Assembly (NCBI GenBank): GCA_029241985.1
Contig: JAQWUU010000029.1
Location: forward strand, 1 to 64,000
Source: Aquiluna sp.
GTDB taxonomy: Bacteria > Actinomycetota > Actinomycetes > Actinomycetales > Microbacteriaceae
Length of the DNA: 64,000 bases
Direction of reading: 5' to 3'
Below, in pieces: positions 1-9,387 of this stretch (the first letter of the stretch is position 1; every line of letters begins with the position of its first letter). The position numbers and the translations under genes were made by a program. Under the pieces are notes generated by a model, which saw only the letters and a list, made by a program, of their open reading frames with translations, did no database searches and was not told the origin of the DNA.

Positions 1-466
1 CGCACTCTTCAAATGGTCCTCGAGCAAGTCGGTTTTCCTCGGTTAGAAGTAACGGGTAATTATCAATGCATTCCTGGCTGGCATCCGCCGACCAAGAAAA
101 ACAAGTATCCGCATCAGATAGACACATCTCGAATGGCAAATTCGCCGCACTCTCCTCGGACACGGTTCCACAGGAAACAAGCAACATGGACCCAGCAACC
201 AGCAACGAGATTGAAGTAAATACCGGTCTTTTAGTCGACAATGAGGTCCATTCTTAGGGGGTAGTCGAACTGTACCACTGTGCGAACGACCAGCCTGAAT
301 CTTGCCGCCTAGCAGCCTGGTTGAAGCTAGAGAGCTGTCGGAGGCATATTTTCTTTCATGAAAATGCAATCAGCTCGGCCTGATCTTTATTCGAATGCAC
401 TGCTTTGTGAATTGGCAGGCTCAAAATCCTCCAGTCCAAATTTATTGGCTCTGTTAGGTTCATGGC

Positions 467-895
467 ATGAGTAATTTCAGCGTCACCAACATAGGGCCCT
501 TATCTAGCTGGAGAGACTACTTTGGCGGGTTTGTTGAAGCCACCAATAAGCAGGGCCGAAGGGTTGTGGACCATGAACTCGATAGCAAAATCATCGGGTT
601 TACTGCCACGGCATACGAACCTGGTGAAGAAGCGGGCTACTGGCATAGCCACAGTGAACTCGAGGAGATCTACATCTTCCTTGAAGGAGAGGGGCAGATG
701 GGGCTGGATGACCAGGTTGTGGATGTCCAAGCTGGGACGGTGGTTCATGTTGGAATTGGTGTCATGAGGACCTGGAGATGCAAGCCAGAAAGCAATGGCC
801 AGTTGCGTTGGTTATGTATTCGAGCAGGTTTAGGTGAACTAGAGGCTATTCCTTCGGATGCTCACCCAATACGTGACATTCCAATGCCCTGGTAG
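467..895 (+). CDS. cupin-domain protein
   Basis: 142 aa ORF with a cupin-like pattern (GYWHSHSELEEIYIFLEGEGQMGLDDQVVDVQAGTVVHVGIGVMRTW). Confidence 0.85.
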   Translation: MSNFSVTNIGPLSSWRDYFGGFVEATNKQGRRVVDHELDSKIIGFTATAYEPGEEAGYWHSHSELEEIYIFLEGEGQMGLDDQVVDVQAGTVVHVGIGVMRTWRCKPESNGQLRWLCIRAGLGELEAIPSDAHPIRDIPMPW

Positions 896-927
896 TCAGC
901 GGTCAGTTTTTCTCTTGTCGATTCGGC

Positions 928-2526
928 TTATGAAAGCGAAATCAGCTCTGCGTAGCCTTCGTTCCAGTGATCTTCGTCGCCGTCTGGCAGAATCAAAACT
1001 CTTTCCGGGTTCAATGCCTCAACGGCTCCTACGTCGTGGGACACCAACACCACGGCACCCTTGAAGCTCGCCAGGGCCCCAAGAATCTCTTCTCGACTAG
1101 CAGGGTCTAAGTTGTTCGTGGGCTCGTCCAGAAGCAAAACGTTTGCGCTGGAAACCACCAGAGAGGCTAGCGCCAGTCTGGTCTTTTCACCTCCTGATAA
1201 GACTCCTGCAGGCTTTGAAACATCGTCACCCGTGAACAAAAATGATCCGAGCACTTTTCTTGCATCTGTGTCTGGTAATCCAGGGGCAGCATCCTGCATG
1301 TTTTGCAGCACTGTTTTCTTGACGTCTAGCGTTTCGTGCTCCTGAGCGAAGTAGCCAACCTTGAGCCCATGGCCTGGAATAAGTTCTCCCGTGTCGGCTG
1401 CTTCTACGCCAGCCAAAATCTTAAGAAGTGTGGTTTTACCAGCACCGTTGAGTCCGATTATGACCACTCTGGAGCCGCGGTCAATTGCAAGATCCACCGC
1501 TGTAAAGATTTCAAGGGATCCATAGCTCTTGCTCAGGTTTTCTGCCATCAGTGGGGTTTTGCCACACGCAGCGGGGTCAGGGAATTTGATCTTTGCAACC
1601 CTCTCGACTTCGCGAACGTCATCGAGGTTTGATAGCAGTGACTCCGCTCTTCTGACCATCTGCTTGGCGGCTACTGCCTTGCTGGCCTTAGCACCAAATT
1701 TGGCAGCCTGAAGCTGGAGAGTGCTGGCCTTTTTCTGCGCGATTGAGCGCTCTTTTTTGCGGCGCTCCTCGTCTGTTTCACGGGCTTTTTTATATTGATT
1801 CCAGCCCATGTTGTAAATGTCGATGACTGTTCTGTTGGCATCAAGGTAGAAAACTCTGTTAACTGTTTCTTCGACGAGGGCCACATCGTGGCTGATGATT
1901 ATGAGCCCGCCTTTATAAGACTTTAAAAATTCTCGAAGCCAAACAACTGAGTCAGCATCCAAGTGGTTTGTCGGTTCGTCCAAAATCATGGTCTGAGCGC
2001 TGCTAAATAGGATCCTTGCTAGCTCAATTCTTCTGCGCTGGCCACCGGAAAGCGTCTTGAGTGGTTGATCCAAGATTGCGCCTTTGAGCCCTAAGTTTCC
2101 GGCAATTGCGCTGGCTTCAGCCTCGGCTGCATAGCCGCCGGCTGCCTGGAAGCGCTCTTCAAATTTTGCATATGCATCCATAGCTGCTGAAGCAATTGCC
2201 GAATTCTCGTTTCCCATTTCAAGCCCAGCTTTATTCATGCCCTCGAGACTGCTTCCAAGGTTTCTGGCGTTCAAGATGCGAGTTCTCGCAAGCTGCTCGG
2301 GGTCTCCGGTTCTGGGATCCTGGGGGAGGTAACCGATCTCACCGTGGGTATCGACAGCGCCTTGAGATGGCTGGCCGTCTCCCGCAAGAATTTTTGTGAG
2401 GGTGGTTTTTCCGGCGCCGTTTCTTCCAACGAGTCCTACCTTGTCGCCCTTGTCTACGCGGAAGTTCACCCCGTGCATCAAAACCCTAGGGCCAATGCGA
2501 ATCTCAAGGTCGCGCACGCCAATCAT
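928..2526 (-). CDS. ABC-F family ATP-binding protein
   Basis: 532 aa; two nucleotide-binding domains (GRNGAGKTT, GLNGAGKTT; LSGGQRRRIELARIL...DEPTNHLD and LSGGEKTRLALASL...DEPTNNLD), no TM segments. Confidence 0.95.
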   Translation of the reverse strand: MIGVRDLEIRIGPRVLMHGVNFRVDKGDKVGLVGRNGAGKTTLTKILAGDGQPSQGAVDTHGEIGYLPQDPRTGDPEQLARTRILNARNLGSSLEGMNKAGLEMGNENSAIASAAMDAYAKFEERFQAAGGYAAEAEASAIAGNLGLKGAILDQPLKTLSGGQRRRIELARILFSSAQTMILDEPTNHLDADSVVWLREFLKSYKGGLIIISHDVALVEETVNRVFYLDANRTVIDIYNMGWNQYKKARETDEERRKKERSIAQKKASTLQLQAAKFGAKASKAVAAKQMVRRAESLLSNLDDVREVERVAKIKFPDPAACGKTPLMAENLSKSYGSLEIFTAVDLAIDRGSRVVIIGLNGAGKTTLLKILAGVEAADTGELIPGHGLKVGYFAQEHETLDVKKTVLQNMQDAAPGLPDTDARKVLGSFLFTGDDVSKPAGVLSGGEKTRLALASLVVSSANVLLLDEPTNNLDPASREEILGALASFKGAVVLVSHDVGAVEALNPERVLILPDGDEDHWNEGYAELISLS

Positions 2527-2679
2527 CTAAAAAATCTCCAAAGGGTTGTTGCCGGAAGTTCTCGGCCGACGTATGCCTAAAGTCTAGCTTGTGACCTAGA
2601 ACATAGGCTACGAAACAACTCGAGGACACCAATGGCGAGTCCCTCGAAATACCCTTGGGTTGGCCGATAGAATCTGGCT

Positions 2680-3246
2680 ATGGGCATGATGCAAGAACTT
2701 CGAACGGTTCCGAACATGCTGAGCATCCTGAGGCTTTTGCTTGTTCCATTATTTTTGGTGCTGATCTTGAACGGTCACTTTGCATGGAGCTTTGCGGTAA
2801 TAGCCCTAGCGAGTGCAACAGATTGGCTTGATGGTCAGATCGCCAGAAGGTTCAATCAAATGACCAGACTTGGTCAGGTGCTGGACCCTGCAGCAGACAG
2901 GCTGTTTATTTTTGCGACTTTAATCGGGCTGACCATTAATGGCAACATCCCACTTTGGTTTGCAATTGTCGTCGCCTCCAGAGACCTGATGCTACTGGCT
3001 GTTTATCCCATACTTGCAACCCATGGCTATGGCCCGTTACCGGTTCACTTCCTCGGCAAAGCGGGTACTTTCTCATTGCTTTATGCGCTGCCTTTACTGC
3101 TGTTGGCCGACATCTGGCCGGCTGCCGACTTTATTGTCTTGCCGCTTGCTTGGGGCTTCGCCTACTGGGGAATAGGTCTGTATTGGATCGCTGGACTTCT
3201 TTATGTGAAGCAAGTTCAAGAACTTGTGTTTCCACGCAGTAAATAA
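2680..3246 (+). CDS. CDP-alcohol phosphatidyltransferase family protein
   Basis: 188 aa membrane protein with the CDP-alcohol phosphotransferase motif (ATDWLDGQIARRFNQMTRLGQVLDPAADR). Confidence 0.92.
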   Translation: MGMMQELRTVPNMLSILRLLLVPLFLVLILNGHFAWSFAVIALASATDWLDGQIARRFNQMTRLGQVLDPAADRLFIFATLIGLTINGNIPLWFAIVVASRDLMLLAVYPILATHGYGPLPVHFLGKAGTFSLLYALPLLLLADIWPAADFIVLPLAWGFAYWGIGLYWIAGLLYVKQVQELVFPRSK

Positions 3247-3280
3247 TCCTCTAAAGTGGAGTATCTAGGGGAGGCGTAAA

Positions 3281-3700
3281 TTGTCCAAGGAAGCCAATGG
3301 AAACGACGAGACAGCTCGTTTTTCTGACGACCTTGTTGCGAAGTCCAAGCCTGTTTTATCAGATGACGAAGCTATAGCTGTCGACTCTCTTCCCGCCTTT
3401 TCAGCGCTCTTGATTTCACACCGAGGACCAGGCGCAGGTTCTAGATTTTTACTGGACCAGGACGTAACCATAGCTGGGCGCCATCCCGATGCTGATGTCT
3501 TCTTAGACGATGTGACGGTGTCCAGAAAGCACGTCAAACTCGAGCGCCGAGCAGGGAAGTTTTTTCTAGATGATTTGGGTTCGATGAACGGAACTTACCT
3601 GGACGGCTCAAGAGTTGATTCTGCTGAGCTTGCAACAGGCTCTGAGCTCATGATTGGTAAGTTCCGACTTACTTTTTACGCTTCAAAGAAAGAAGCGTGA
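3281..3700 (+). CDS. FHA-domain protein (GarA/OdhI-like)
   Basis: FHA core (ITIAGRHPDADVFLDDVTVSRKHVKLERR-like, DLGSMNGTYLDG); followed by a MerR gene as in the odhI-ftsR arrangement. Confidence 0.88.
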   Translation: MSKEANGNDETARFSDDLVAKSKPVLSDDEAIAVDSLPAFSALLISHRGPGAGSRFLLDQDVTIAGRHPDADVFLDDVTVSRKHVKLERRAGKFFLDDLGSMNGTYLDGSRVDSAELATGSELMIGKFRLTFYASKKEA

Positions 3701-4383
3701 GAATGGAAAACGCGCTAAGTCGGATCCAAGATCACCGCAAGCTCTACACAATCGGGCAGGTGTTGGCAGTACTAAAGTCAGATTTTGGAGATTTGAGTCC
3801 ATCTAAGCTTCGTTTTCTAGAGGACCAAGGTCTTGTCACTCCAGATCGGACCGAAGCGGGCTATCGAAAGTTTTCAGAGTCTCAGATTGAACGACTCCGA
3901 ATCATCTTGACTCTCCAAAGAGACCAGTATCTGCCGTTGAAGGTCATTCGTGAACACTTGGATGAACTTGACGCTGGTCGTCAGCCATTGCTCCCGACGG
4001 CTAACCCAGCATCCTTGCGAAAGGGTCAGAGGTTTTCAACGGCACAGCTGAAGATTGAAACAGGTCTTTCAGACTTGGGCTTTAAAGAAGGTGCAGATTT
4101 GGGGCTTTTCGGTCCTCAGCCGCACTCCTCGCATGAGGTTGAGATTGCTTTTGCGCTGGTCGGGCTTGAAGAATTTGGAATACATGCTCGTCATCTTCGA
4201 GGGCTGAAATCCGCTGCAGAGCGCGAAATTGGAATTATCACCGGTGTAACAGAGCCAATTCTGAGAAGAAAAGCACCCGACAGCGCAGCCAAAGCGGGCC
4301 ATGTTTCTCGGGAGATTGCCGAACGGTTCGGCGCTATTCGGTCACATTTGATTTTAGAAACCATCGAAGAGATCGAGGGTTAG
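3697..4383 (+). CDS. ftsR: MerR family regulator, FtsR-like
   Basis: 228 aa with N-terminal MerR HTH (YTIGQVLAVLKSDFGDLSPSKLRFLEDQGLVTPDRTEAGYRKFSESQIERLRII); position downstream of the FHA gene. Confidence 0.75.
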   Translation: MRMENALSRIQDHRKLYTIGQVLAVLKSDFGDLSPSKLRFLEDQGLVTPDRTEAGYRKFSESQIERLRIILTLQRDQYLPLKVIREHLDELDAGRQPLLPTANPASLRKGQRFSTAQLKIETGLSDLGFKEGADLGLFGPQPHSSHEVEIAFALVGLEEFGIHARHLRGLKSAAEREIGIITGVTEPILRRKAPDSAAKAGHVSREIAERFGAIRSHLILETIEEIEG

Positions 4384-4468
4384 GTGCGACACGCCCGAGA
4401 CGCTGCAGCAACCTTAAACCTGAACTTGAAGGCAGACTTATACTCCTGTGAAGTTTTAGGAGTCACTC

Positions 4469-4981
4469 GTGGAGTTTGAATCAAGCGTGCTGTTTACCGA
4501 TGGTCTGCCAAATAAAGACATTGGTTACCGTGGCGCATCTGCTGCAGCTGCGGCTGGAATTACTTATCGTCAGCTCGATTACTGGGACCGCACAGGACTG
4601 GCCGTTCCATCAATTCAAGGAGCTACTGGATCTGGGTCTCAGCGACTCTATTCTTTTAGGGACATTCTCGTTCTAAAGCTAGTCAAGCGACTGCTTGACA
4701 CCGGGGTTTCTCTCCAGCAGATCAGGATCGCTGTTGAACAGCTATCCGCTGCAGGAATTTCAGATCTTTCAAATACGACATTAATGTCAGATGGAGCCAG
4801 GGTTTACCTCTGCACCTCACAGGATGAGGTCATTGACTTGCTCGGCCAAGGCCAGGGAGTGTTTGGAATTGCCATTGGAAGAGTGCTTCGAGAAGTAGAA
4901 GCGACTCTTGTTGACTTTGCAGCCGAAGAAGCCGCCGTTCACGACGAACTAGCTGCAAGGCGTGCTCGTAAAGTTTCTTAG
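4469..4981 (+). CDS. MerR family transcriptional regulator
   Basis: 170 aa; YRGASAAAAAGITYRQLDYWDRTGLAVPS...RLYSFRDILVLKLVKRLLDTGVSLQQIR. Confidence 0.88.
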   Translation: MEFESSVLFTDGLPNKDIGYRGASAAAAAGITYRQLDYWDRTGLAVPSIQGATGSGSQRLYSFRDILVLKLVKRLLDTGVSLQQIRIAVEQLSAAGISDLSNTTLMSDGARVYLCTSQDEVIDLLGQGQGVFGIAIGRVLREVEATLVDFAAEEAAVHDELAARRARKVS

Positions 4982-5913
4982 CGCCTACTAAACCAGCGCC
5001 TTTTCTTGCGTGACCTTCTGGTTTCTGGTTCCGTCACGACTGGACCAGCTTCAGGGCTCATTACTGCGGCAAGCGGGCTTGATTGGCCCCTCATTGTGCG
5101 GCCAACTATATTTACTCGATCCCGCTTGGGAGCCTCACGTTCAAAATCTGCCATAACCCCGGCGAGCAACCAGTCAAACCCTTTGGCAACCTCTGCGGCT
5201 CCGTCTGCTGGCCAAGAATGAATAGGCCTCGCGGCACCGGTTGACTGTTGAACTACAGCTCGTTCTTCGAAATAGGGCTGGAGGAGGAGGTCACCGAACA
5301 TCTCTCGAAGTTCATTGATTCGGTATTCGTGTTCGTGAGACTGTTGCCTCAGCCTGTTCACCACGAAACCGTAAAGACTGAGCCTGGGTGAAAGCTTTGC
5401 GCTAATCTCTGTGATTGCGCGACGTGCCCTATCTGCTGCAATTACGGAATAGAGAGCTGGCTCGGTCACTAAAATCACTCGGTCACTGGCGACCCAGGCT
5501 GTCCTGGTTAGCGCGTTGATCGAGGGGGGAGTGTCAATAATCACCAGCTCGTACTCGTCCTCAATCATCGCCAAAATTTCTTCAAGCTTCCAGACATCGG
5601 AGACAGTTGGTGCCGGGTTGTCAAGCAGTAATGAGCGAGGGCTGCCGACGAGCACGTCCATCTTTGATGTCCGAGACCAAGGGGAGGAAACTAGCGCTCT
5701 TCGAAGAATTGGCAATTTTGGGCTTTGTAACACTTCGGCGATTGATGCAGTCTGATCAGCTGGAGCTGCCAGTCCACTGGTCGCATCACACTGCGGGTCA
5801 AGATCTATAACTAGGGTGTTGATCCCCTTGTTGAGCGCAGCGGAAGCCAAACCTAGGGCTACTGTCGTCTTTCCAACGCCACCTTTTAGTGAACTCACGC
5901 TAAGTACATGCAC
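4978..5913 (-). CDS. ParA family ATPase
   Basis: Deviant Walker A SLKGGVGKTTVALGLA, LVIDLDPQCDATSGLA; GTG start at 5913 preferred over the longer 373 aa ORF, which would overlap the pyc start; no parB neighbour. Confidence 0.88.
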   Translation of the reverse strand: MHVLSVSSLKGGVGKTTVALGLASAALNKGINTLVIDLDPQCDATSGLAAPADQTASIAEVLQSPKLPILRRALVSSPWSRTSKMDVLVGSPRSLLLDNPAPTVSDVWKLEEILAMIEDEYELVIIDTPPSINALTRTAWVASDRVILVTEPALYSVIAADRARRAITEISAKLSPRLSLYGFVVNRLRQQSHEHEYRINELREMFGDLLLQPYFEERAVVQQSTGAARPIHSWPADGAAEVAKGFDWLLAGVMADFEREAPKRDRVNIVGRTMRGQSSPLAAVMSPEAGPVVTEPETRRSRKKRRWFSRR

Positions 5914-5976
5914 GGGAATAGGGTACCTTTTTATTGGGCGCACACCTGTTGCGCCACTTCGGTTCAGTGAGGTTTG

Positions 5977-8900
5977 ATGTTTAAAAAGATTTTGGTAGCC
6001 AACCGCGGTGAAATCGCAGTCAGAGCTTTTCGCGCGGCATTCGAGATCGGAGCTAGGACAGTAGCGGTATTCCCTTATGAGGACCGAAATTCTGTTCACC
6101 GGCTAAAAGCCGATGAAGCTTACGAAATCAATGCCGAGGGCTCGCCTGTGCGCGCCTATCTTTCAGTTTCTGAAATGATTCGGGTTGCCAAGGAGTGCGG
6201 CGCTGACGCTATCTATCCCGGTTATGGCTTCCTCAGTGAAAATCCCGATTTGGCCCGAGAGGCCGTGAAGGCCGGAATTGCCTTTGTCGGCCCAGCACCT
6301 GAAATTCTTGAACTTGCAGGCGACAAGGTGAACGCAAAGGCCGCCGCAATCAGGGCAGGGGTGCCAGTTCTGGCCTCCACCGAGTCTTCGGATGACCCTG
6401 GTGTTCTTATCCCACAGGCCCAGGAAATTGGCTTTCCGATTTTTGTAAAGGCAGTCGCTGGAGGCGGCGGCCGGGGGATGCGCAAGGTTGATCAAGAAGC
6501 GGATCTCCCAGAAGCACTCAACCAGGCAATGAGTGAAGCCGAAAGTGCTTTTGGAGATGCCAGGGTGTTTTTAGAGCAGGCAGTTATTCGTCCTCGTCAC
6601 ATTGAAGTTCAGATTCTGGCTGATAATCACGGCAACATTGTCCATTTGCACGAAAGAGACTGCTCAATCCAGCGCAGAAACCAAAAAGTGATTGAGATTG
6701 CGCCGGCTCCGTTACTTGACGATGAGCTTCGTCAGCAACTTTTTGTTGATGCAGTGGCTTTTGCCAAGGAGATTGGCTACCAAAATGCGGGCACTGTCGA
6801 GTTTCTTATCGAAACCTCCGGGCCCAACACTGGCAAGCACGTGTTTATTGAGATGAACCCCAGAATCCAGGTGGAGCACACCGTCACGGAAGAGGTTACC
6901 GATGTCGACCTTGTTCAGTCTCAGCTGAGGATCGCTGCCGGAGCGACACTTGAAGAAATAGGCCTGCGCCAAGAAAACATCAAGCCTCATGGCTTTGCGA
7001 TTCAGTGCAGAATCACCACAGAGGACCCTGCAGCTGGATTTAGGCCTGACACCGGAAGAATCACTACCTACCGTTCACCGGGAGGCGCTGGCATTCGCCT
7101 GGACGGCGGAACAGTTACCACCGGCGCTGAGGTGTCACCGCATTTTGATTCACTCCTTGTGAAGCTAATTACGAAGGGCCGGGATTTTCACTCAGCCGTG
7201 GAGCGAGGAAAGAGAGCTCTTGCCGAGTTTCGTATTCGTGGGGTGGCAACAAACATCAATTTTCTGCAAGCAGTGTTGGATGATGAAACCTTTGCATCGG
7301 GGGAGTTGTCCACTCACTTCATCGATGAGCGGCCTGAACTTTTGCGAGCCAGAGTTTCGCAAGATCGAGGCACCAAGGTGCTGCAATGGCTGGCAGAGGT
7401 CACCGTCAATAAGCCATACGGCGAACGCGACGGCAAGTTGGACCCCCAGCTGAAGCTTCCCGAAATAGACCTAGAGGCTCCAGCCCCCAGTGGATCCAGA
7501 CAAAGACTGCAAGAGCTTGGCCCGACTGGGTTTGCATCTTGGATGCGTGAGCAAACTGCTCTTTTGGTAACAGACACAACTTTTAGAGATGCACATCAGT
7601 CATTGCTCGCCACCAGAGTCAGGGGTCGCGATTTGGTGACGGCCGCTCCATACGTTGCAAGAATGACACCGGAGTTACTGTCGGTTGAGGCATGGGGCGG
7701 TGCAACCTATGACGTTGCCCTCAGGTTCTTGGGCGAGGACCCGTGGACTCGGCTGGCAAAATTGCGCGAAGAGATGCCAAATGTTTGCATTCAAATGCTT
7801 CTTCGAGGCAGAAACACCGTTGGTTACACGCCATATCCTGTCGAGGTCACCGAAGCATTCATAAAGGAGGCAGCCGAAACTGGCGTCGATATCTTTAGAA
7901 TCTTCGATGCCCTGAATGATGTTGAGCAGATGACTCCGGCAATCGAAGCAGTCCGAACACACACCTCTGCCATTGCCGAGGTCGGAATCTGCTTCACTGG
8001 AAACTTCTTGGATCCCAAGGAAGACCTCTACACGCTCGATTACTACCTGGATCTGGCACAGCAAATGGTTGACGCCGGGGCGCACGTGCTTGCAATTAAA
8101 GACATGGCTGGTCTATTGAGACCGCGGGCAGCCAGAGAGCTCGTAACGGCATTGCGCGACCGCTTTGACCTTCCAGTTCACTTACACACACACGACACCG
8201 CTGGAGGTCAGCTAGCTACGCTGTTGGCAGCTGCTGAGGCAGGTGTTGACGCCGTTGATGTGGCAAGTGCACCCATGGCTGGAACGACCAGTCAGCCATC
8301 ATTTAGCTCGTTGGTGGCTTCCTTGCTGAACACCGAACGTGACACTGGAATCTCATTGGAGGCAGTTACTAACTTGGAGCCCTATTGGGAGAGTGTTCGC
8401 AAGGTTTACTCTCCCTTTGAGTCTGGCCTCCTAGGACCTACCGGGCGCGTTTACACACACGAAATTCCAGGCGGGCAGTTGTCGAATCTGAGACAGCAGG
8501 CAATAGCGCTTGGGCTTGCCGACAGGTTTGAGCTGGTCGAAGACATGTATGCAGCGGCCAACAAAATCCTAGGTAGGCCACCGAAGGTTACGCCGTCTTC
8601 GAAGGTTGTTGGCGATCTCGCACTGCACCTGGTTGCCGTTGATGCTGACCCAGCTGAATTCGAAGAAAACCCGCAGAATTATGACATTCCTGATTCCGTG
8701 GTCGGCTTCATGGCTGGTGAGCTTGGAGATCTTCCCGGAGGCTGGCCGGAGCCATTTAGAACCAAGGTCTTGAAGGGGAAGACTCCAAAAATTGAGGTGA
8801 AACCACTTTCTGCTGAAGAGCTTGCAGCTCTGGGAAGTCAGGACCACTCCCTAATCAGGGCAACACTCAACATGCTGCTGTTCCCAGCCCCGACTAAAGA

Positions 8901-9378
8901 GTTTGAGCGAGTTCAGGCCGCCTATGGGGAGATTGATAACGTCGAGACCCTTGACTATCTCTATGGCTTAGAGCAGGACCACGAGCGAGTGGTGGAGCTC
9001 CGAAAGGGCCTACAGCTATTTGTGGGTCTCGAGGCTATCGGTGAAGCCGATGCCAAGGGGTTTAGAACTGTAATGGCGAAGCTCAATGGTCAACTTAGGC
9101 CGGTTCTAGTAAAAGACCACAGCATTGCCGTGACGGTTTCCTCGGCGGAAAAGGCAGACCTATCAAACCCTGGCCACACCGCATCCCCATTTACAGGGGT
9201 AGTCACTCCAAAAGTTCAAGTGGGTGATAGCGTTCAGGCTGGGGATCCGATAGCGACGATTGAAGCCATGAAGATGGAAGCCAATATCACCGCTCCAATC
9301 TCAGGCAAAATTTCCAGGCTGGGAGTCACCGGCCCTACCCCGGTTGAGGGCGGGGACCTAATTGCAGTTATTGAATAG
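5977..9378 (+). CDS. pyc: pyruvate carboxylase
   Basis: About 1133 aa; biotin carboxylase domain (FKKILVANRGEIAVRAFRAA), carboxyltransferase domain (DTTFRDAHQSLLATRVR), C-terminal biotinyl motif EAMKMEA. Confidence 0.98.
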   Translation: MFKKILVANRGEIAVRAFRAAFEIGARTVAVFPYEDRNSVHRLKADEAYEINAEGSPVRAYLSVSEMIRVAKECGADAIYPGYGFLSENPDLAREAVKAGIAFVGPAPEILELAGDKVNAKAAAIRAGVPVLASTESSDDPGVLIPQAQEIGFPIFVKAVAGGGGRGMRKVDQEADLPEALNQAMSEAESAFGDARVFLEQAVIRPRHIEVQILADNHGNIVHLHERDCSIQRRNQKVIEIAPAPLLDDELRQQLFVDAVAFAKEIGYQNAGTVEFLIETSGPNTGKHVFIEMNPRIQVEHTVTEEVTDVDLVQSQLRIAAGATLEEIGLRQENIKPHGFAIQCRITTEDPAAGFRPDTGRITTYRSPGGAGIRLDGGTVTTGAEVSPHFDSLLVKLITKGRDFHSAVERGKRALAEFRIRGVATNINFLQAVLDDETFASGELSTHFIDERPELLRARVSQDRGTKVLQWLAEVTVNKPYGERDGKLDPQLKLPEIDLEAPAPSGSRQRLQELGPTGFASWMREQTALLVTDTTFRDAHQSLLATRVRGRDLVTAAPYVARMTPELLSVEAWGGATYDVALRFLGEDPWTRLAKLREEMPNVCIQMLLRGRNTVGYTPYPVEVTEAFIKEAAETGVDIFRIFDALNDVEQMTPAIEAVRTHTSAIAEVGICFTGNFLDPKEDLYTLDYYLDLAQQMVDAGAHVLAIKDMAGLLRPRAARELVTALRDRFDLPVHLHTHDTAGGQLATLLAAAEAGVDAVDVASAPMAGTTSQPSFSSLVASLLNTERDTGISLEAVTNLEPYWESVRKVYSPFESGLLGPTGRVYTHEIPGGQLSNLRQQAIALGLADRFELVEDMYAAANKILGRPPKVTPSSKVVGDLALHLVAVDADPAEFEENPQNYDIPDSVVGFMAGELGDLPGGWPEPFRTKVLKGKTPKIEVKPLSAEELAALGSQDHSLIRATLNMLLFPAPTKEFERVQAAYGEIDNVETLDYLYGLEQDHERVVELRKGLQLFVGLEAIGEADAKGFRTVMAKLNGQLRPVLVKDHSIAVTVSSAEKADLSNPGHTASPFTGVVTPKVQVGDSVQAGDPIATIEAMKMEANITAPISGKISRLGVTGPTPVEGGDLIAVIE

Positions 9379-9387
9379 GAGCAAGTC

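Noticed and set aside
1-466. Overlapping short ORFs (13-219 +, 43-369 -, 66-257 +) at the left edge
   Set aside because: No recognisable motif, mutual overlap on both strands, low-complexity translation; possibly a regulatory region or remnant, but not supportable as genes.
7314-8085. Antisense ORFs within pyc (7314-7577, 7675-8085, 7824-8018)
   Set aside because: Shadow ORFs opposite strongly supported coding sequence, with no domain-like sequence.
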